DNA of 64,000 bases from Marisa cornuarietis. Taxonomy: Eukaryota; Mollusca; Gastropoda; Architaenioglossa; Ampullariidae. Position 1 is the stretch's first letter, and each line of letters begins with the position of its first letter. Below, piece after piece: positions 1 to 12,167 of the stretch. Below the pieces are notes generated by a model. The model was not told where the DNA came from. It did not search any database and worked only from the letters and a program-made list of their open reading frames with translations. A program made the translations under genes and the position numbers. The stretch spans positions 3,578,501 to 3,642,500 of the forward strand of contig SMMW01000025.1 in assembly GCA_004794655.1 (NCBI GenBank), written 5' to 3'.

Positions 1-3000
1 CTGATGAACTGCGCGGGCTCCGCCATCATGGGCCAGATCAACTTCAAGTTCGGCACCAGGGTTACTCGCCTTTGCGCTTTGTAAGTATGCTAGAACGTTC
101 AGTTGTTTTGCTGTCAGGAAAAAAAAAAGAACGAGGAGACGGTGGATGAATATCTTGAAACATTTCGCTACTTCACGACATTGTCTCATTGGCTTCTGTG
201 TCCCATTGCGTAGAGGAATATTCTCATTTCAGCTGTGATGTAGTGATATTTGTGCATTTAGGCTCAGATAATGTACATGGTTCTTCAACATCCCCACCGT
301 TTTGACGTAGTTGTCACTAGCCATACCAGCTGTGGTCACTTAGTTGTCACTTGCCTTGTCAGCTGTGGTTACGTAGTTGTTCTTAGCCATGTCAGCTGCG
401 GTAATGTGGTTGTCTTTATGTCAGCAGTGGTGACATTGTGGTCTCTAGCCATGTCAGCTGTGATGACGTATGGTCCTTAATCATGTTAGCATTGTGACGT
501 GGTAATCCTTAGCCATATGAAATCCGCTGACGAAGTTGTCCCCTCGCCATGGCAGCTGACGTAGTGGTTTAGCCAGCTGATGTGATGTAACTGATTAGCC
601 ATATTAATTAGCTGCGGTGACGTAATGGCCATGAGCCATTACAGAAATGATGGGACGTAGACGTTTGATTACGTCATGGAGGCAAATAATTAATGTTTAA
701 CTAAGCCACTAACTGGGGTTAGTTAACATTCCGCACGGAGAAGTTTATGGTACCCCGATAACGTCATTTCAAGACGTAACATTCTCAAATCTAGAACATT
801 CAGTTACGATGAGAACCCATGACTTACAATTTCTTTAGTGCGTAGAGAAAATATTTTCGTATATTTTCCAGCTTGTGAGTCTTAGTGCTTTTTTCACAGA
901 ATCATGAGAATAGACATACAGACAAGCAGAGAAATAAGATCAGACAGTGAGGTCATTAAATTGTGTTCATAATTTGATGTCGTCCATGTCGCAGCGATTA
1001 AAGAAGTGCATGTTCATGTCCCAAAATAAAGTCACTATTTTTATATCGTTCCGTGCAATGGGGAAATGTCGATGTTTGAAAGCTTGTGTATCTCGTTTTG
1101 TGTCTTTTTTTTTTTCCTTGGCTGCTGTTGTTCAGATGGTTGATCACCTGATAGTGTGGAGCAGTGACAACAATTTTCAGATAAACGAATTCAGCAGTAA
1201 CAGAGGCATTGAGGAAACATTATCCAATAAGAAGCCGTAGACAATTTCTGGGAACCGCCATCTCTAATAACCTTAGCCAGGACAACAACACGTAGCCTGT
1301 CAGCAAGGCAGCCAAGCAACGACGTACTATACCAGCCAAAGAGGTTCGATGGATCAGGAGTGACATCATGGCACAGTTTTATCGGGTAGTTATCAAGGTT
1401 ATACTGACGTTCTATTACCGTCTGGTACAGCAGTCCCACCCATAAGAGGAAAGTCCGACGACTGGGTGGTGCGAGCGGTTGCACAACCATTAACTGCGAG
1501 CTTCCCTCTCCAAGCATGATATATGACCAGCTCAGTTTGAGAAGGGCGCGAAAGATCGTGCCCGACAAATCACATTCAGCGAATAGTTTATTATATCATA
1601 TGCCCTGTGAGGTAAGGTACAAGAACTATCCAGGGGATGTAGTTATGAAACGCGGTTAATCCGTTGCACTGAGGTAACTTAGGGGGAAATCAAAGACAAG
1701 CGTCTTTGGATTTCGTTAATTTTGAGTTCAGACTCCATCGTTTGACCTGTCATCATTTTTAGTGATGTGCATGTGCTGAACTGTGTTTCTCGATTGTGAA
1801 GTTTTGTTTTACTGCTACAGCTTCAGTTGATCCGTTGACTAACGGTCCTTTCTTACGCGACGCCATTTTCGTCTCAGTCCAGCGTGCAAAGTGGCTAAAC
1901 TTCTTGATGGTTTGAGGCAGCAAAACTGTCCACAGCTTGTGTGACCTGCGGAGGTTTATCCTCAGCATTCTTGATCTGGTCTTTCTAATGACTTCTTCGA
2001 TGACAAACAATTGTAGATCTAAACTTTAAATCGTTAACTATGAAATGTGTGGCCAGGCCGCTCAGACAAATCTGGTCCTCCCTTTTCTTCTCTCTCCAAG
2101 ATTTCTTTTTTTCCCATAATCTTTACATTTATTTTAGTTCATAGGCTTGTTGGATAACGGAGTACTGTATTATTTCAGTTAGTAATCAAATAGCCCTACA
2201 CTTTATTATTATTATTCCTGTTTCTACGCGTTACCACTTTTTCTTTCCTGTCGCCCTGGTTGGTTTCTTCAATTTCTTCCTATTGCTATAAAAAATAACT
2301 TTTATTGCTATTCTTTTACCCCTACCCCCTGGAGTCACAGTTATACAAGGTGGTAAAGGTTCAAAGGTAAAGAAAGATGAAGTAGCATCTGCAGGGTCTG
2401 TACATCGCCTTATTGCTTCCGAACTAGGTACTCTTTCTTGAGATCCCCATTTTGCCCTAGAAAAACGACTTAACCTCGCTTAATAAATGCGGCTCCAGGC
2501 CCAGAACATTCCACCCGAAGAGCAGTTTCTACACTAAAGCTGGAGCCTCTTTGAACATCGAAACTGTCTCTTTGATTCCGTATTTGTTTATGTGATACAT
2601 TAGTTTTAGACACCTTTTTAAAAAAAGCAAGCGACAGTGTTTTGCGAAGAAATGGAGAAAGGGGAATGAAGAATAATAAGGAGGAATACGTACAGTATCA
2701 ACGAATTACAATATTCATTTTTTTCCAGTTTTGTGTTTCTAACGGGCAGCTTGTTGACTTCGTTTACAACAGAAGGTAAGAATATTCGAATTTGCACACG
2801 ACATTTACTTAAATGTATTCGTGTATCTTACTATAAATTACTTAGTTTCACTGACTTTTTTCATTCACGTTAGTCTCTTTGTTTGTAAATCGGTTTCTTT
2901 ATCCTGTTTACGGATTAACTATTTATGTATCAAAAGGAATACAGGTAATAACGTTAATGACAAGGCCATCATCAGCCTGTCATCTTTGAAGGCGGAAGGG

Positions 3001-6000
3001 AAAGTTATGTAACTACTATTCATCTCCCCCCCCCCAAAAAAAAAAAAATCCCCAAATCCCTCCCCCCTTAAAATCTGTATATTTTGCAAAATTTACTTTC
3101 AATCACTGTGATTGTTACTGTGAGATTCCGGACTTGCGTTACATCAGTGAATCCCTCTGCCTTTGTTTCTCTTGGCTTTCATTTGTTTCAGCCAGCTGAT
3201 GGAAGTGATCAAATTTAGGGGGTACATCAACAAGTGAAAATAAAATCAAATATATTTGATATTTCAGGCCTAAAAAGTGGTAACTTCGCCTCTAATTAGA
3301 GAAGTTCTTAAAAATAGCTCAAGACGACAAATGGTAGCAAGTTTTTGCATAAGAAAAAAAATAGTAAAGGTCAAAGTTACTCTGCTTCTTATTTATTAAT
3401 AATTTACAGTAATATTTGCTGCAAACCTGCCAGGATCCTGGCAGAATCAAAATTCATTTGGAAAGCGGGTGGCTGAGTAGTTAGGACACTGTCGTCCAAA
3501 CTGACAGGCGCGCCAGTTCGATACCGGTGTAACGCAGCAAATTTAGTCGACCCAGCTGTCGGGAAACTGACTCCATAAAAGGTTTGAGAAAGAAAGCCAG
3601 CGAGGGAGAGGAGATGGGCACCGCCCTTACATGAAGCTGACCTACCCAATTCCCCAACGACCTTAAAAAAATCAGGGGATGACCTGTCTGCAAACAACAT
3701 GAGTCGGTATAGTTCTTAAATCGTTTGCTTCAAATCTGTGCTTTTTTCACCTCTTTTTGTTTCTTTCTAAGACAGATCATGGATAATTTTCCCCGGCATG
3801 AGTTTGCTCAGCATTGGAGGCATTTCACTGCTGATGACAAATGCTCAGGTAACAAACTGTGACAAACCCAAATGTAATATTATAGAAGTGAACGAGTTTA
3901 CAAGTAATTATAGTTTTTTGTCTATAACCTGTTTTTTGCTTTCTTTGTCCAGTGATCTCTGCAGAATCACTATATTCTATGTTCCTGTTACTTGGTGCCT
4001 TTTGTGCTTTTTATCTTTGTTTTCTGTTTGTCGTCAGTACTGTTGTTTATTCTTCCGTCCCTTGTGTTCTTTCCATTTAGTCCATTCTCTTCCCCGTTTT
4101 GAGCCCTAAGAGCATGCTCTCTATGAGTGTGAATATGCGATATAAAAATCATTTATTATTATTATTATTATTATTTATTTCTCTTCCTGTTTGACACATT
4201 CTAAAAATAGAAATGTAAAGATCAACTCTCCCAACAGCCATTGTATAATTTGTATTTTTACTTGATGCACCAGACTGTCAGCTTAAAAGTTACAATTCTA
4301 TTTTGAATAAGAAACAAAACTCTATAGACACCGAGTGGCGTTTGTCAAGTTTCTATTTAGTAAATGAGTGGTGGCGGTTCTTGAATAAAAAAAAAGAAAA
4401 GAAAAGCAAACCCAATGCAGCTACCAAATGCAAAGAAGTGAACTGTGCCATCAAGAAAGGGATGAAGGCAGCTAGGGAGAGCTGGATAGAAAACCAATGC
4501 CTCGACAAAGAGGATGGAAGGGCATGAGGAGACAGCAAAAAGGTCTACCAACTACTAAAGACCCTCACTAAGACACAGCACGGGGCCTCAGTCATCGAAG
4601 ACAGCAATGGCCACCTTCTCACAGAAAACAATGCTGTACTCAACCGATGGACTGAATATTGCAAAGACCTGTACAACTTCCAGCTGAAGACTGACGCCAG
4701 CATCCCCCAAAACAACTAGACTAGAGACAGTGAACTTGCAGACCTACAAGTCCTACGGGAAGAGGTCAAAAGAGCTGTACACAGTCTGAAGGGAGGAAAG
4801 TTGCCAGCAGTTGATAATGTGCCAGCTGAGCTGCTCAAGCAGGGTGAAGAAGAAACTACAAAGGCTCTCACTGTCCCGTGCAAAAGAGTCTTTGAACGCA
4901 AGAATGGTCCAAAGAATGGACGCAGTCACTAATCATACCTCTCTCCAAAAAAAGGAAATAGCAAACAGTGCCAGAACTACAGAACCATAAGCCTTATCAG
5001 CCACCCAAGCAAAGTCATGCTAAAGGTCAGAGAGAACAGCATCAACACCACTGCACGAGAGCTGGTAGCAGAAGAACAGGCTGGATTCATACCACATAGA
5101 AGCACAGTTGAGCACATCTTCAACTGTAGCATCCTTATAGAAAAGCATCTTCAGCATCAGCGGGACCTCTACCGTAACTTTATTGACTTTAAAAAGGCAT
5201 TTGACAGAGTCTGACACGAGATGCTTTGGCATGTGATGCGAAAATTCAACACTCGAAGAAGTCTTCGTCCAAGTCATCGAAGCGCTGTACAATAGCTCAA
5301 CGAATACAGTATGTCGTATGATAACTAGGCTAGGGCTATAGTGCTAGTGCCGTGCTCTTGCTTTTCCACAAGTCGAGCAGACGCCGCCAAATGAACCCGC
5401 ACAGGATAGATCAGATAGCTGAACAGGGACCCGTTCTTTTGTCAGACGGAAGTAAAGAATGGCCGGTATCAGATCGGTCAAGGAGGGGGACTGGCGATGG
5501 ACTCGGGTGTAAGCCGAGCCGGTCAGGATCATAAACAATGCCGAATAGGACAGGTCAAGTCAAGCCACCAACCTCAGGTCCCCAGGTAGAAACAGGGATG
5601 GGGAATCGAATGATGTGAATTAACTGAGGGGCAGTAGCGCTAGCTACGATTCTAGAGGAACAGAAGTCGTTCACCGCACATTAATCAGTGTAGGTTAGAC
5701 ATGTGGACATTTAACGACTTGACTATTCTTTAGAAATTATAGGCACTCAAGTTAACCTTTGGGTAAGCCGTAAGGAATGTTTTCCAGACTTGGGTGGCAG
5801 TAGTTGTTTCGTAGCATCGATGGACAATTGGTTGTAGTTCGTAGACTGGTGCGTAGAAAATCAGTGACCACCTGTCTATCACGTACTAGCTAGGTAGTGA
5901 CTGGTCATAGATAAGAAACGGAATGGCAGAGAGCGTCTGTATTGTGTTTTTAGCCACTCGCGAGAGATGATGACCGCCGGAGATGAGGATTTAACATCGC

Positions 6001-9000
6001 GTCAGTCGAGGAATCGGGGTTTCACACTGGAATCTCAAGGAGAAGGTTGTAACAGAGATCTGTTCTCGGTTGTTCAGATTCTCAACTGAGAGTTAGTCTT
6101 TGGAATCATGGGTACTTCACCACAGCCGACTCGGAGGTGTGTAAGACCCACTCTATTACAGCAATCTCGTGTGGAGATTCTGAGTCACGCTAATATCGCA
6201 ACTATTCGAAGTCTTCGTCACTGGCAGTGGATTTCTCTTTGTCTCACTAAACATGTCTGATCATCATTTCTCGTTTTTACCTTTCAGTTCTCAATGCTTT
6301 TCACCAAAGGCAGCTCTACTGTGATTGGAGTAGTATGCGGTGCCTTTGATGGCTCCGCTGGTGTCATGATTGTCCTCAAGGCAAGATGCAGATTTTGTAT
6401 TTTCTCCCTTATTCGTACCCCGTCTTAGGATCTCGAGAACCATTATCTTGTCAAGAATCCGCTTTTATTAATTTATTTTATTAATGCTCTCTATAAAGTG
6501 GGGTTTTTAAATCGTCAACAGCTGCTATACGAACAGGGTGTGAAACTGCAATGGACAATGCTGTTCTTGACTGGACTGCACCTGTTGACCTTGATCAATA
6601 CCTTTCTCTTTTTGCCCAAAAGTTTCATCTCCAAGTCCAAAAGCATAGAAGTCATCTCGGGTAAGATATAACGTACTGATGTAAAGATAATTGCTTGATA
6701 TCGTTGATGCCGTAATCATAATCATTATCGTCGATACCAAAAACAGAGACGGAGGAAAGAGAGCCATGATATGTGATCGTGTGTTGGGTACTTGGGAAGT
6801 ATTTCATTATGTATTGTGTGCTGAGAATGGTCATAAATAAAAACTTTTTTATTCTTGATATGTCAAGAAAAATCACTTATGAAGGAAGTTGTTCTTCAAA
6901 GATGCGAATAATACTATAAATGACACGAAAGGTTCACACAGTAAATATGATGCGAACAGTCGTAGGTGGTAAGTGTAGGTGGGATATTCTATGGTGCCAT
7001 TCGCGTCTGCAAGGTAACCGGTTGTTTGCCATTTTGTGGGAAACAATGATACTGTTACTGCAGATAACTGCAATTATTTTTAGTGCATAAAACTAAATCT
7101 GCAGTCATCATACTCTCAAACTGCTAGTTTTACTTCATCCCAAACTCTGGAACTTTTAAAAACACCACAGATTTTTTTTCAGTCAGAATTGTAACCTGAA
7201 TTCTTCAAAAGTATATTCAAGGTATGCAACTACTAAATACATGACTGTGACTTAAAATCTCCCACGTAGTTTCAAGATACAAAAATAGTAGATTCGATGC
7301 TTTATTGTCTGCCTTACTTCTCAGGAACAGATATGACAATGATGGATATTGCGCCTTCAAAGGACGCTAAGGCACCTGTCAAACAGGAGGACGTGAATCT
7401 CCCACCCGTCAGATCCTGTATCTTGTCATCGATGTACTTGCTACACGTGATGTGGTTCTGCATTCTCCAGCTGCGGTTTTTTTTCTTCCTTTCCTCTTTG
7501 AACAGCTGGCTAACAGACATTCTAACCGAGGAAGACGGTACACAAAATACAGTATCACAAAAGCATGTCACATCATAATGTGTGATCATAATCTTGCATT
7601 TTTATTATCTACCAAACAATCATACTTATCTGTATGTCCTAAAATTTATGCTATATTAGATACAAATTCCTAATTACATTACTGAATTAAAGGATTACCG
7701 TAAGGGCGGAAAAGTGTGTAGGCAATGTTTTACGATCTGCATATCTGGGACAGATGAACGCCTTAATAAAAAGCTGCTTTTTTATAGTAAATTTGCTTGC
7801 AGTTAGCAACTTTACCAACGTGTCAACATACACATTGATGTGTGGACTGTTATCGACACTGCTGGCTGGTACGTTGTACGATTTCCACAAGCGTATCTTT
7901 CTGGGTGAGTTTATCTTTTCTCATCTGCCAAGCAATGCCAAGCTTTTAAATACAGGATTTGTCACCTGCTTTTGTTTTATTTTTTAATTAAGACATCATT
8001 TCCGCGACGTCGCAAAAGTGAACCTCACCGCTTCATTTGAAGCTCCTCTCGCTCTGGACGCGGCCTTTCATGTCGTCCAAAGTTATAATTTAGCCATAAT
8101 ATCATAACTAGCCAACCAATGCGTTATTTGTGTTACACTAATGACAGCACTGTTTTTTTCACCAGTCAGATATTTAGAGCTTTATGTTTGACGAGGTTTA
8201 GTCTTTATGATCTTTAAGAAATAATGCAACGACGGGACCACTAAACCATTGACGACGAAGGAATGCACGAAGGAGCACCGCTATGAGCATCAGCACTTGA
8301 CTTCATTCTGCGTCTGTTGTCACAGGAAGCCGCTCCAGACTCCGACGTGAGTTGATGCCGGCTGTCATCCCACTGGCGTTGACGGCGTTACTGGGAGTTG
8401 CTCTCTCTGTGCTAGTGCTCTTCCGCGAGAAGAACCTGTTGTATTTGACTTTCATCCTCGTCACCTTATTTCGCTCGTTTCTCTACGGAGTGGGGACTTC
8501 CTTCTTAGGGGCCATGTGAGTGTTTTGCGAATCTGTTCCAGCCATGTGGGTGAGGTAGGTGCAGAGCAGTCGTTAGGTGCTTAATGAACAGTTGACGTGA
8601 ACCAGTCGGCTACAATGAGTGCACTTTTGTGAACAGTTTAGCTGCTTGCTCCGTGTTAAATATTGTGCAGTTGACCCCAGCTGTTGTTGTATACTTTGAC
8701 GTGTAAGAATTTCGACAAATCCACTCATAATTCGACAAGCAACGACAGAGAGAGAGTCGTATTTGGCACCGCGTTGAGAAATAAACTCTGGTTTCGCAGC
8801 TTTGACTAGAAATGTTATAAAGAATGTAGTGTCACACGTACGTACTACAGTAGCAAAACTGTCGATGTGTTGTAAAAAGTATAAATAAGAGCCCCATAGA
8901 ATGGTAGCCCTATAGCTTACCGTGCCTACTACACAGCCTATGATCATCGAGGACTAAGCCAAGTCCTCTCCTTTTGCTCACTTTCATTTTTCCCGATAAA

Positions 9001-11497
9001 TCATGTGCTTTTCACAGCTAGCTGGTGTAGAGTAGCTGGTATAGGGTACATATATTCCCGCCCCGTCTCCTTTATTCCTTCTTCCCTTCCCCGCTGTGTG
9101 CGTATTCTAGCCCTTTTCCTGCTCTTATCTTATAAACTCTATTTAATTCTGTGAAGGTTTCCCAGCGAGTACTTCGGGATCCTGTACGGTTTGATGCTAA
9201 TACTGGGAGGGGTCTTCAGCTTGGTTCAGTACGGCCTGTTCTCCTGGGGGGATGCCGCTGGATTCACCAATGTGAGTATCACACACGAAAATTACCTTTA
9301 ACATAATTTGCCGATCTTAACACAACATTCAGTGCTGATCGGTTATTGCAACGACGAAGTATGTTCTAAAAAAAAAAGCTAGTCCCAAAGCCTTTTACGG
9401 CGTTAACTGTGTTCAACGATCTTTCCGCTGGCTTTACCTTCGCTGGTTTTTCAGATATTTTTCTTCTGGAACGCTGTTGAGTTGTGAGATTAAGTTTTTC
9501 TAGCCAGGAGGTCAGAGATGATTTGAACCACCGATATTCTGAAGTCGAACGTGCTAACCATCAGTGTACAAAACCTCCCCATATGTACTGGTATAAATAT
9601 ATCTGGGTGGTTATTGAAGACAACTGAGGTAGCGATGCGGACAGTCACAACTACAGGAATGTTAGCACGACACTGTTAATACCTTGGTCAGTGGTAACTA
9701 GACGAATCCCCTAGAATTTTAATCCCCAGACACTTAATCCTCGAAATGAAATTTCAACTAAAAAAATTGTGAAGTGAATGAAAAATTTAATTCAAATAAT
9801 TATTTTCATGTAAACATCAAAATAAGTTTGACAATTAAAATAATACTTATTTGATTGTTCTTCAAAAATATGATATGAAAAGTGTTGTTAATCAATATGA
9901 CAGGTAAGCTAATGATCGGAGGTAGAGAAGACGATCCATTGCCTCATATCGCTGTACAATGTTGCTAATTCTCATGGCCAATTCAGCAGACTTCCTCTTT
10001 GGACGTTTCTCTCTACCGGCGCATGACTGCCCAACAACATCTCTATGCTACCACATACGTCCCCCTTTCTTGCATAAGGGGCCTCAGGCTTGTCAGCAAG
10101 TCACCCTAGACCCTAATTGGGGCGATTGTTACGTCTCATTAGAGTTACCACGCGACACATTTCTCTTACGGTTATATTTCAAGTTCACAAAAGAGCAGTT
10201 TTGAGTGTTGTGTCGCGATTTGGGGGCATTTTTGAGGATTAAGCGTCTGGGGATTAAGTGGCTAGGGATTAAATGTCTAGGGGATTAAGTGTCGGGGATT
10301 AAATGTCTGGGGATTAAGTGTCCGGTCACCAACTAGACAAGAGTACGAGCTATTCTTTTTGTGGCAGTAAGGAGTGATAATGTGTTTTTCATAAAACTAT
10401 TAAGGATTATACAACTTTAGGCACATTTCTTGCCTCTAGGTACGCATTTCTTTCTGGGCGTGTTCACGGGGCTGACCGTCGAAGTTTTTATTTTTTTGGG
10501 GGGAGGGGGGATTGTTTCTTCCTCACCTGTAACATCTCTTTCCTCCATACTAAACAGTATCTGCTTAGTGGAAGCATCAAATGTTAATCAAGATTTCAGA
10601 AAAAAACTTGCTTCTAAGTCGGGTACTCCTTGAAGAACAAGCTTTTTTCAGTAGAGGAGAGTATGAGGTGGAACATCAGAGCTACAAAAAAACAAAACAA
10701 AAACAAAAACAAAAAAACAAACGAAAACAAAAATTAAAACAAAACTGTTGCAGAGAAAGTGCTTTCTACTGTGGGCAGAATTTCTTTACTGCTAAGGAAA
10801 ACATAATAAGAGCTGTTAGTGAATGCTGATCATGTGACTGCAAAGAAAGACTCAAGATACATATTACACACACACACACTTTCGTGCGTGCGTCACCCAC
10901 TATAAGCATGACTTGCACAGTGCGTCTGCATGCACACACAGCACAAAAGGGGCCGTGTTCATCCTCATATCACTTGTTACATATGACATCGTCAGAAAGA
11001 AAGTATCGTTACCTCAAAGCAGATTGTTTGCTCTGTGTAAATCTATCCCTCACAGCCACACACACCATTGACAGTTAGATGAGATGTGAAACAAAAGCTA
11101 CCTCCTGAAATCTATTTACTGTTCAGACATGTTCCTCAACATGGTAGCCGTTGCCTACAAAAGAGTGTATCATAGATTTTATGAAAGCAGATAAAGGTCT
11201 GTGACATCAAACTCTTGCAGCTGGGGAACAATTATTGCCACAGAAAGTTAGAGAAAATTGTATAAATAAAATGTTATTAAATACGAAGTGGGGTAATATA
11301 AATTGAACAAGGGTTAAATGCATACATTTTGTACAAGTCTTGTAAAAAAATCATATGCTCTGTTTCAGGTGAACTATTTCCTCCTCAGCCTTGTAGCCGT
11401 GGCACTAATACATCCCCTGTATCAGTGGTTGGTATGCAGACGTGCCGAGTTTGAATGGATCCACAACCATCAAGAAGATAGGAAGTGTAAATCGTGA
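1..11497 (+). CDS. SLC43-family membrane transporter, copy 1 (5'-truncated by window start)
   Basis: Spliced gene; exons 1-80, 2729-2775, 3772-3848, 6288-6380, 6522-6660, 7325-7537, 7803-7904, 8326-8515, 9157-9271 and 11369-11497 (TGA at 11495-11497). They sum to 1185 nt, 394 codons plus stop, in frame from base 1. The product is a polytopic membrane protein. Its conserved stretches, such as GTRVTRLCAL at the first exon end, FPSEYFG in exon 9 and HPLYQW in the last exon, are typical of SLC43 (LAT3/LAT4 amino-acid and ENBT1 nucleobase transporters of the major facilitator superfamily). By eye the nearest vertebrate relative is SLC43A3. The N-terminal helix and first extracellular loop lie upstream of the window. 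Compared with copy 2 (37494-46604), exons 2, 3, 4, 7, 8 and 9 have identical lengths; exon 5 is 3 nt shorter, exon 6 is 6 nt longer, and the C-terminal tail has 11 extra residues. Intron 4 uses a GC donor (6381). The substrate cannot be read from the sequence. Confidence 0.9.
301..645. repeat. Degenerate minisatellite, about 33-bp unit, roughly 11 copies
   Basis: Units share a core of the form TGACGTAGTTGTCCTTAGCC followed by ATGTCAGCTGTGG. Copies range from well preserved (about 301-475) to strongly diverged and shortened (480-645). The unit is close to a multiple of three, which explains the short open frame over 271-480; that frame is repetitive and is not a gene. It lies inside the first visible intron of SLC43 copy 1. 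Confidence 0.7.
3455..3690 (+). mobile_element. tRNA-derived SINE
   Basis: A tRNA-like head with an A-box-like GTGGCTGAGTAGTTAGGAC and a B-box-like GCCAGTTCGATACC is followed by a body with AGAAAGCCAGCGAGGGAGAG and ATGGGCACCGCCCTTACAT. The body is shared with the fragment at 45405-45545. The head resembles a class II (Leu/Ser-type) tRNA. The open frames on the other strand here (3404-3700) are by-products. Confidence 0.6.
4000..4180 (+). mobile_element. 3' tail of a retroelement ending in an ATT microsatellite
   Basis: TTTTGAGCCCTAAGAGCATG runs into ATGCGATATAAAAATCATT and then (ATT)n. The ending GCGATATAAA plus a trinucleotide microsatellite is like the 3' ends at 26640-26676 and 51610-51640. 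Only the tail is recognised. Confidence 0.4.
4400..5335 (+). pseudogene. Degenerate non-LTR retrotransposon reverse transcriptase (RTE-like)
   Basis: Reading across frames and stops, the strand encodes LINE pieces in order: an endonuclease-RT linker with ESWIENQC (about 4470), a fingers segment with LKGGKLPAVDNVPAELLK (about 4785), QNYRTISLISHPSKVML (about 4970), AEEQAGFIPHRSTVEHIF (about 5070) and FIDFKKAFDRV (about 5180), where the first catalytic aspartate motif lies. Stops interrupt after residues such as DGRA (4525) and after DRV (5212). The palm YxDD region is missing, so the fragment ends inside RT. The mix of motifs resembles RTE-type elements, but the clade is uncertain. It sits in intron 3 of SLC43 copy 1. 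Confidence 0.7.
5340..6287. other. Unassigned intron sequence, moderately GC-rich
   Basis: The rest of intron 3 of SLC43 copy 1. Short open frames here overlap on both strands and resemble nothing I know. The sequence directly abuts the RT relic and may be more transposon, but no ends or motifs are visible. Confidence 0.3.
9507..9578 (-). tRNA. tRNA-like sequence (probable pseudogene or SINE head)
   Basis: The minus strand folds toward a 72-nt tRNA shape. The ends GGAGGTT and GACCTCC form a 7-bp acceptor stem with one wobble. TGATGGTTAGCACG resembles an A box and GGTTCAAATC is a near-perfect B box. The anticodon stem and T stem pair poorly, so a working tRNA is unlikely. The anticodon loop region CTTCAGA resembles that of tRNA-Trp. 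It lies in the last intron of SLC43 copy 1. Confidence 0.3.
9685..10337. mobile_element. Non-autonomous DNA element with terminal inverted short-repeat arrays
   Basis: The right end (10234-10337) carries about six copies of a 15-bp unit like GGGGATTAAGTGTCT and ends GTCACCAACTAGAC. The left end (9685-9745) carries the reverse complement (AATCCCCAGACACTTAATCC), beginning near GTCAGTGGTAACTAGACG. The ends therefore form an imperfect inverted repeat of the TTGGTGACCGGACACTTAAT type around about 500 bp without coding capacity. No target duplication could be set with confidence. Confidence 0.6.
10686..10743. repeat. A-rich AAAAC simple repeat
   Basis: Runs of AAAACAAAAC-type sequence in the last intron of SLC43 copy 1; possibly the tail of an unrecognised retroposon. 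Confidence 0.5.
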
Positions 11498-11936
11498 TAG
11501 CTAAATGTTGACCAAAGACTTCTGTAGATGCTTTATAAACACAACTGACGGCAAGCCAGAAAATCCTGAAGCTTGTATTAGAACTACATGCCACTCTCTT
11601 GTCTTCTCTACTTCTGCTTGTAAATGGAAAGCAGGTGGCTAGTATTCTACCAAAGCATGCATTCTCAGCAGATCTTTCAAACACTTCTGCAGCACAGGAT
11701 GTCATGTTATACAGCTTGTCAGACTTGCTCCCAGCATGTGCTTCTCATGGTGGAATACAAAATAATAATATATATAATATTAGCTATACATGGAATACTT
11801 CAAATATTTTGGACATAATAAATGAATTCTGCCAGTCGACTTTTTAAAAATATGTTCTTATACATTTGCATTTCTAAGTTTTATTTGCTTTTGTTGAAAT
11901 GAGATGTACGATGATTGTTGAAATGATATTAAAGAC

Positions 11937-11942
11937 AATAAA
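11937..11942 (+). terminator. Candidate poly(A) signal of SLC43 copy 1
   Basis: AATAAA 440 nt after the stop codon, with another AATAAA at 11817-11822. Either could end the transcript; the sequence does not decide between them. Confidence 0.45.
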
Positions 11943-12167
11943 CTCTCAAGTTTTCTTGAAGATAGAAAGAGAGTGAAAAGCTAGAAAAGGTGTTTTTTTT
12001 ATTCGCTAGGGAATAAGAAACTACATGATCAATCCACTTCTTCTAATGAATGTGGTTGTCTTCTCTAGATCTTCCCTACAGGTGATACATTTGTTTTATT
12101 TCTAAAATAATTGTGCATGAACAAAATACTATAAACTGAAGACTAGAGGTAGAGAATGCTTAAAGGG

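Noticed and set aside
271..480. 69-codon open frame
   Set aside because: It reads through the degenerate 33-bp minisatellite; the translation is itself repetitive.
1191..1568. 125-codon minus-strand open frame
   Set aside because: No recognisable domain, no splice context, and it lies in an intron of SLC43 copy 1.
8573..8947. 124-codon minus-strand open frame
   Set aside because: Intronic, no motif, and the composition fits chance.
11385..11705. 106-codon minus-strand open frame
   Set aside because: Antisense shadow of the last exon of SLC43 copy 1 and its 3' UTR.
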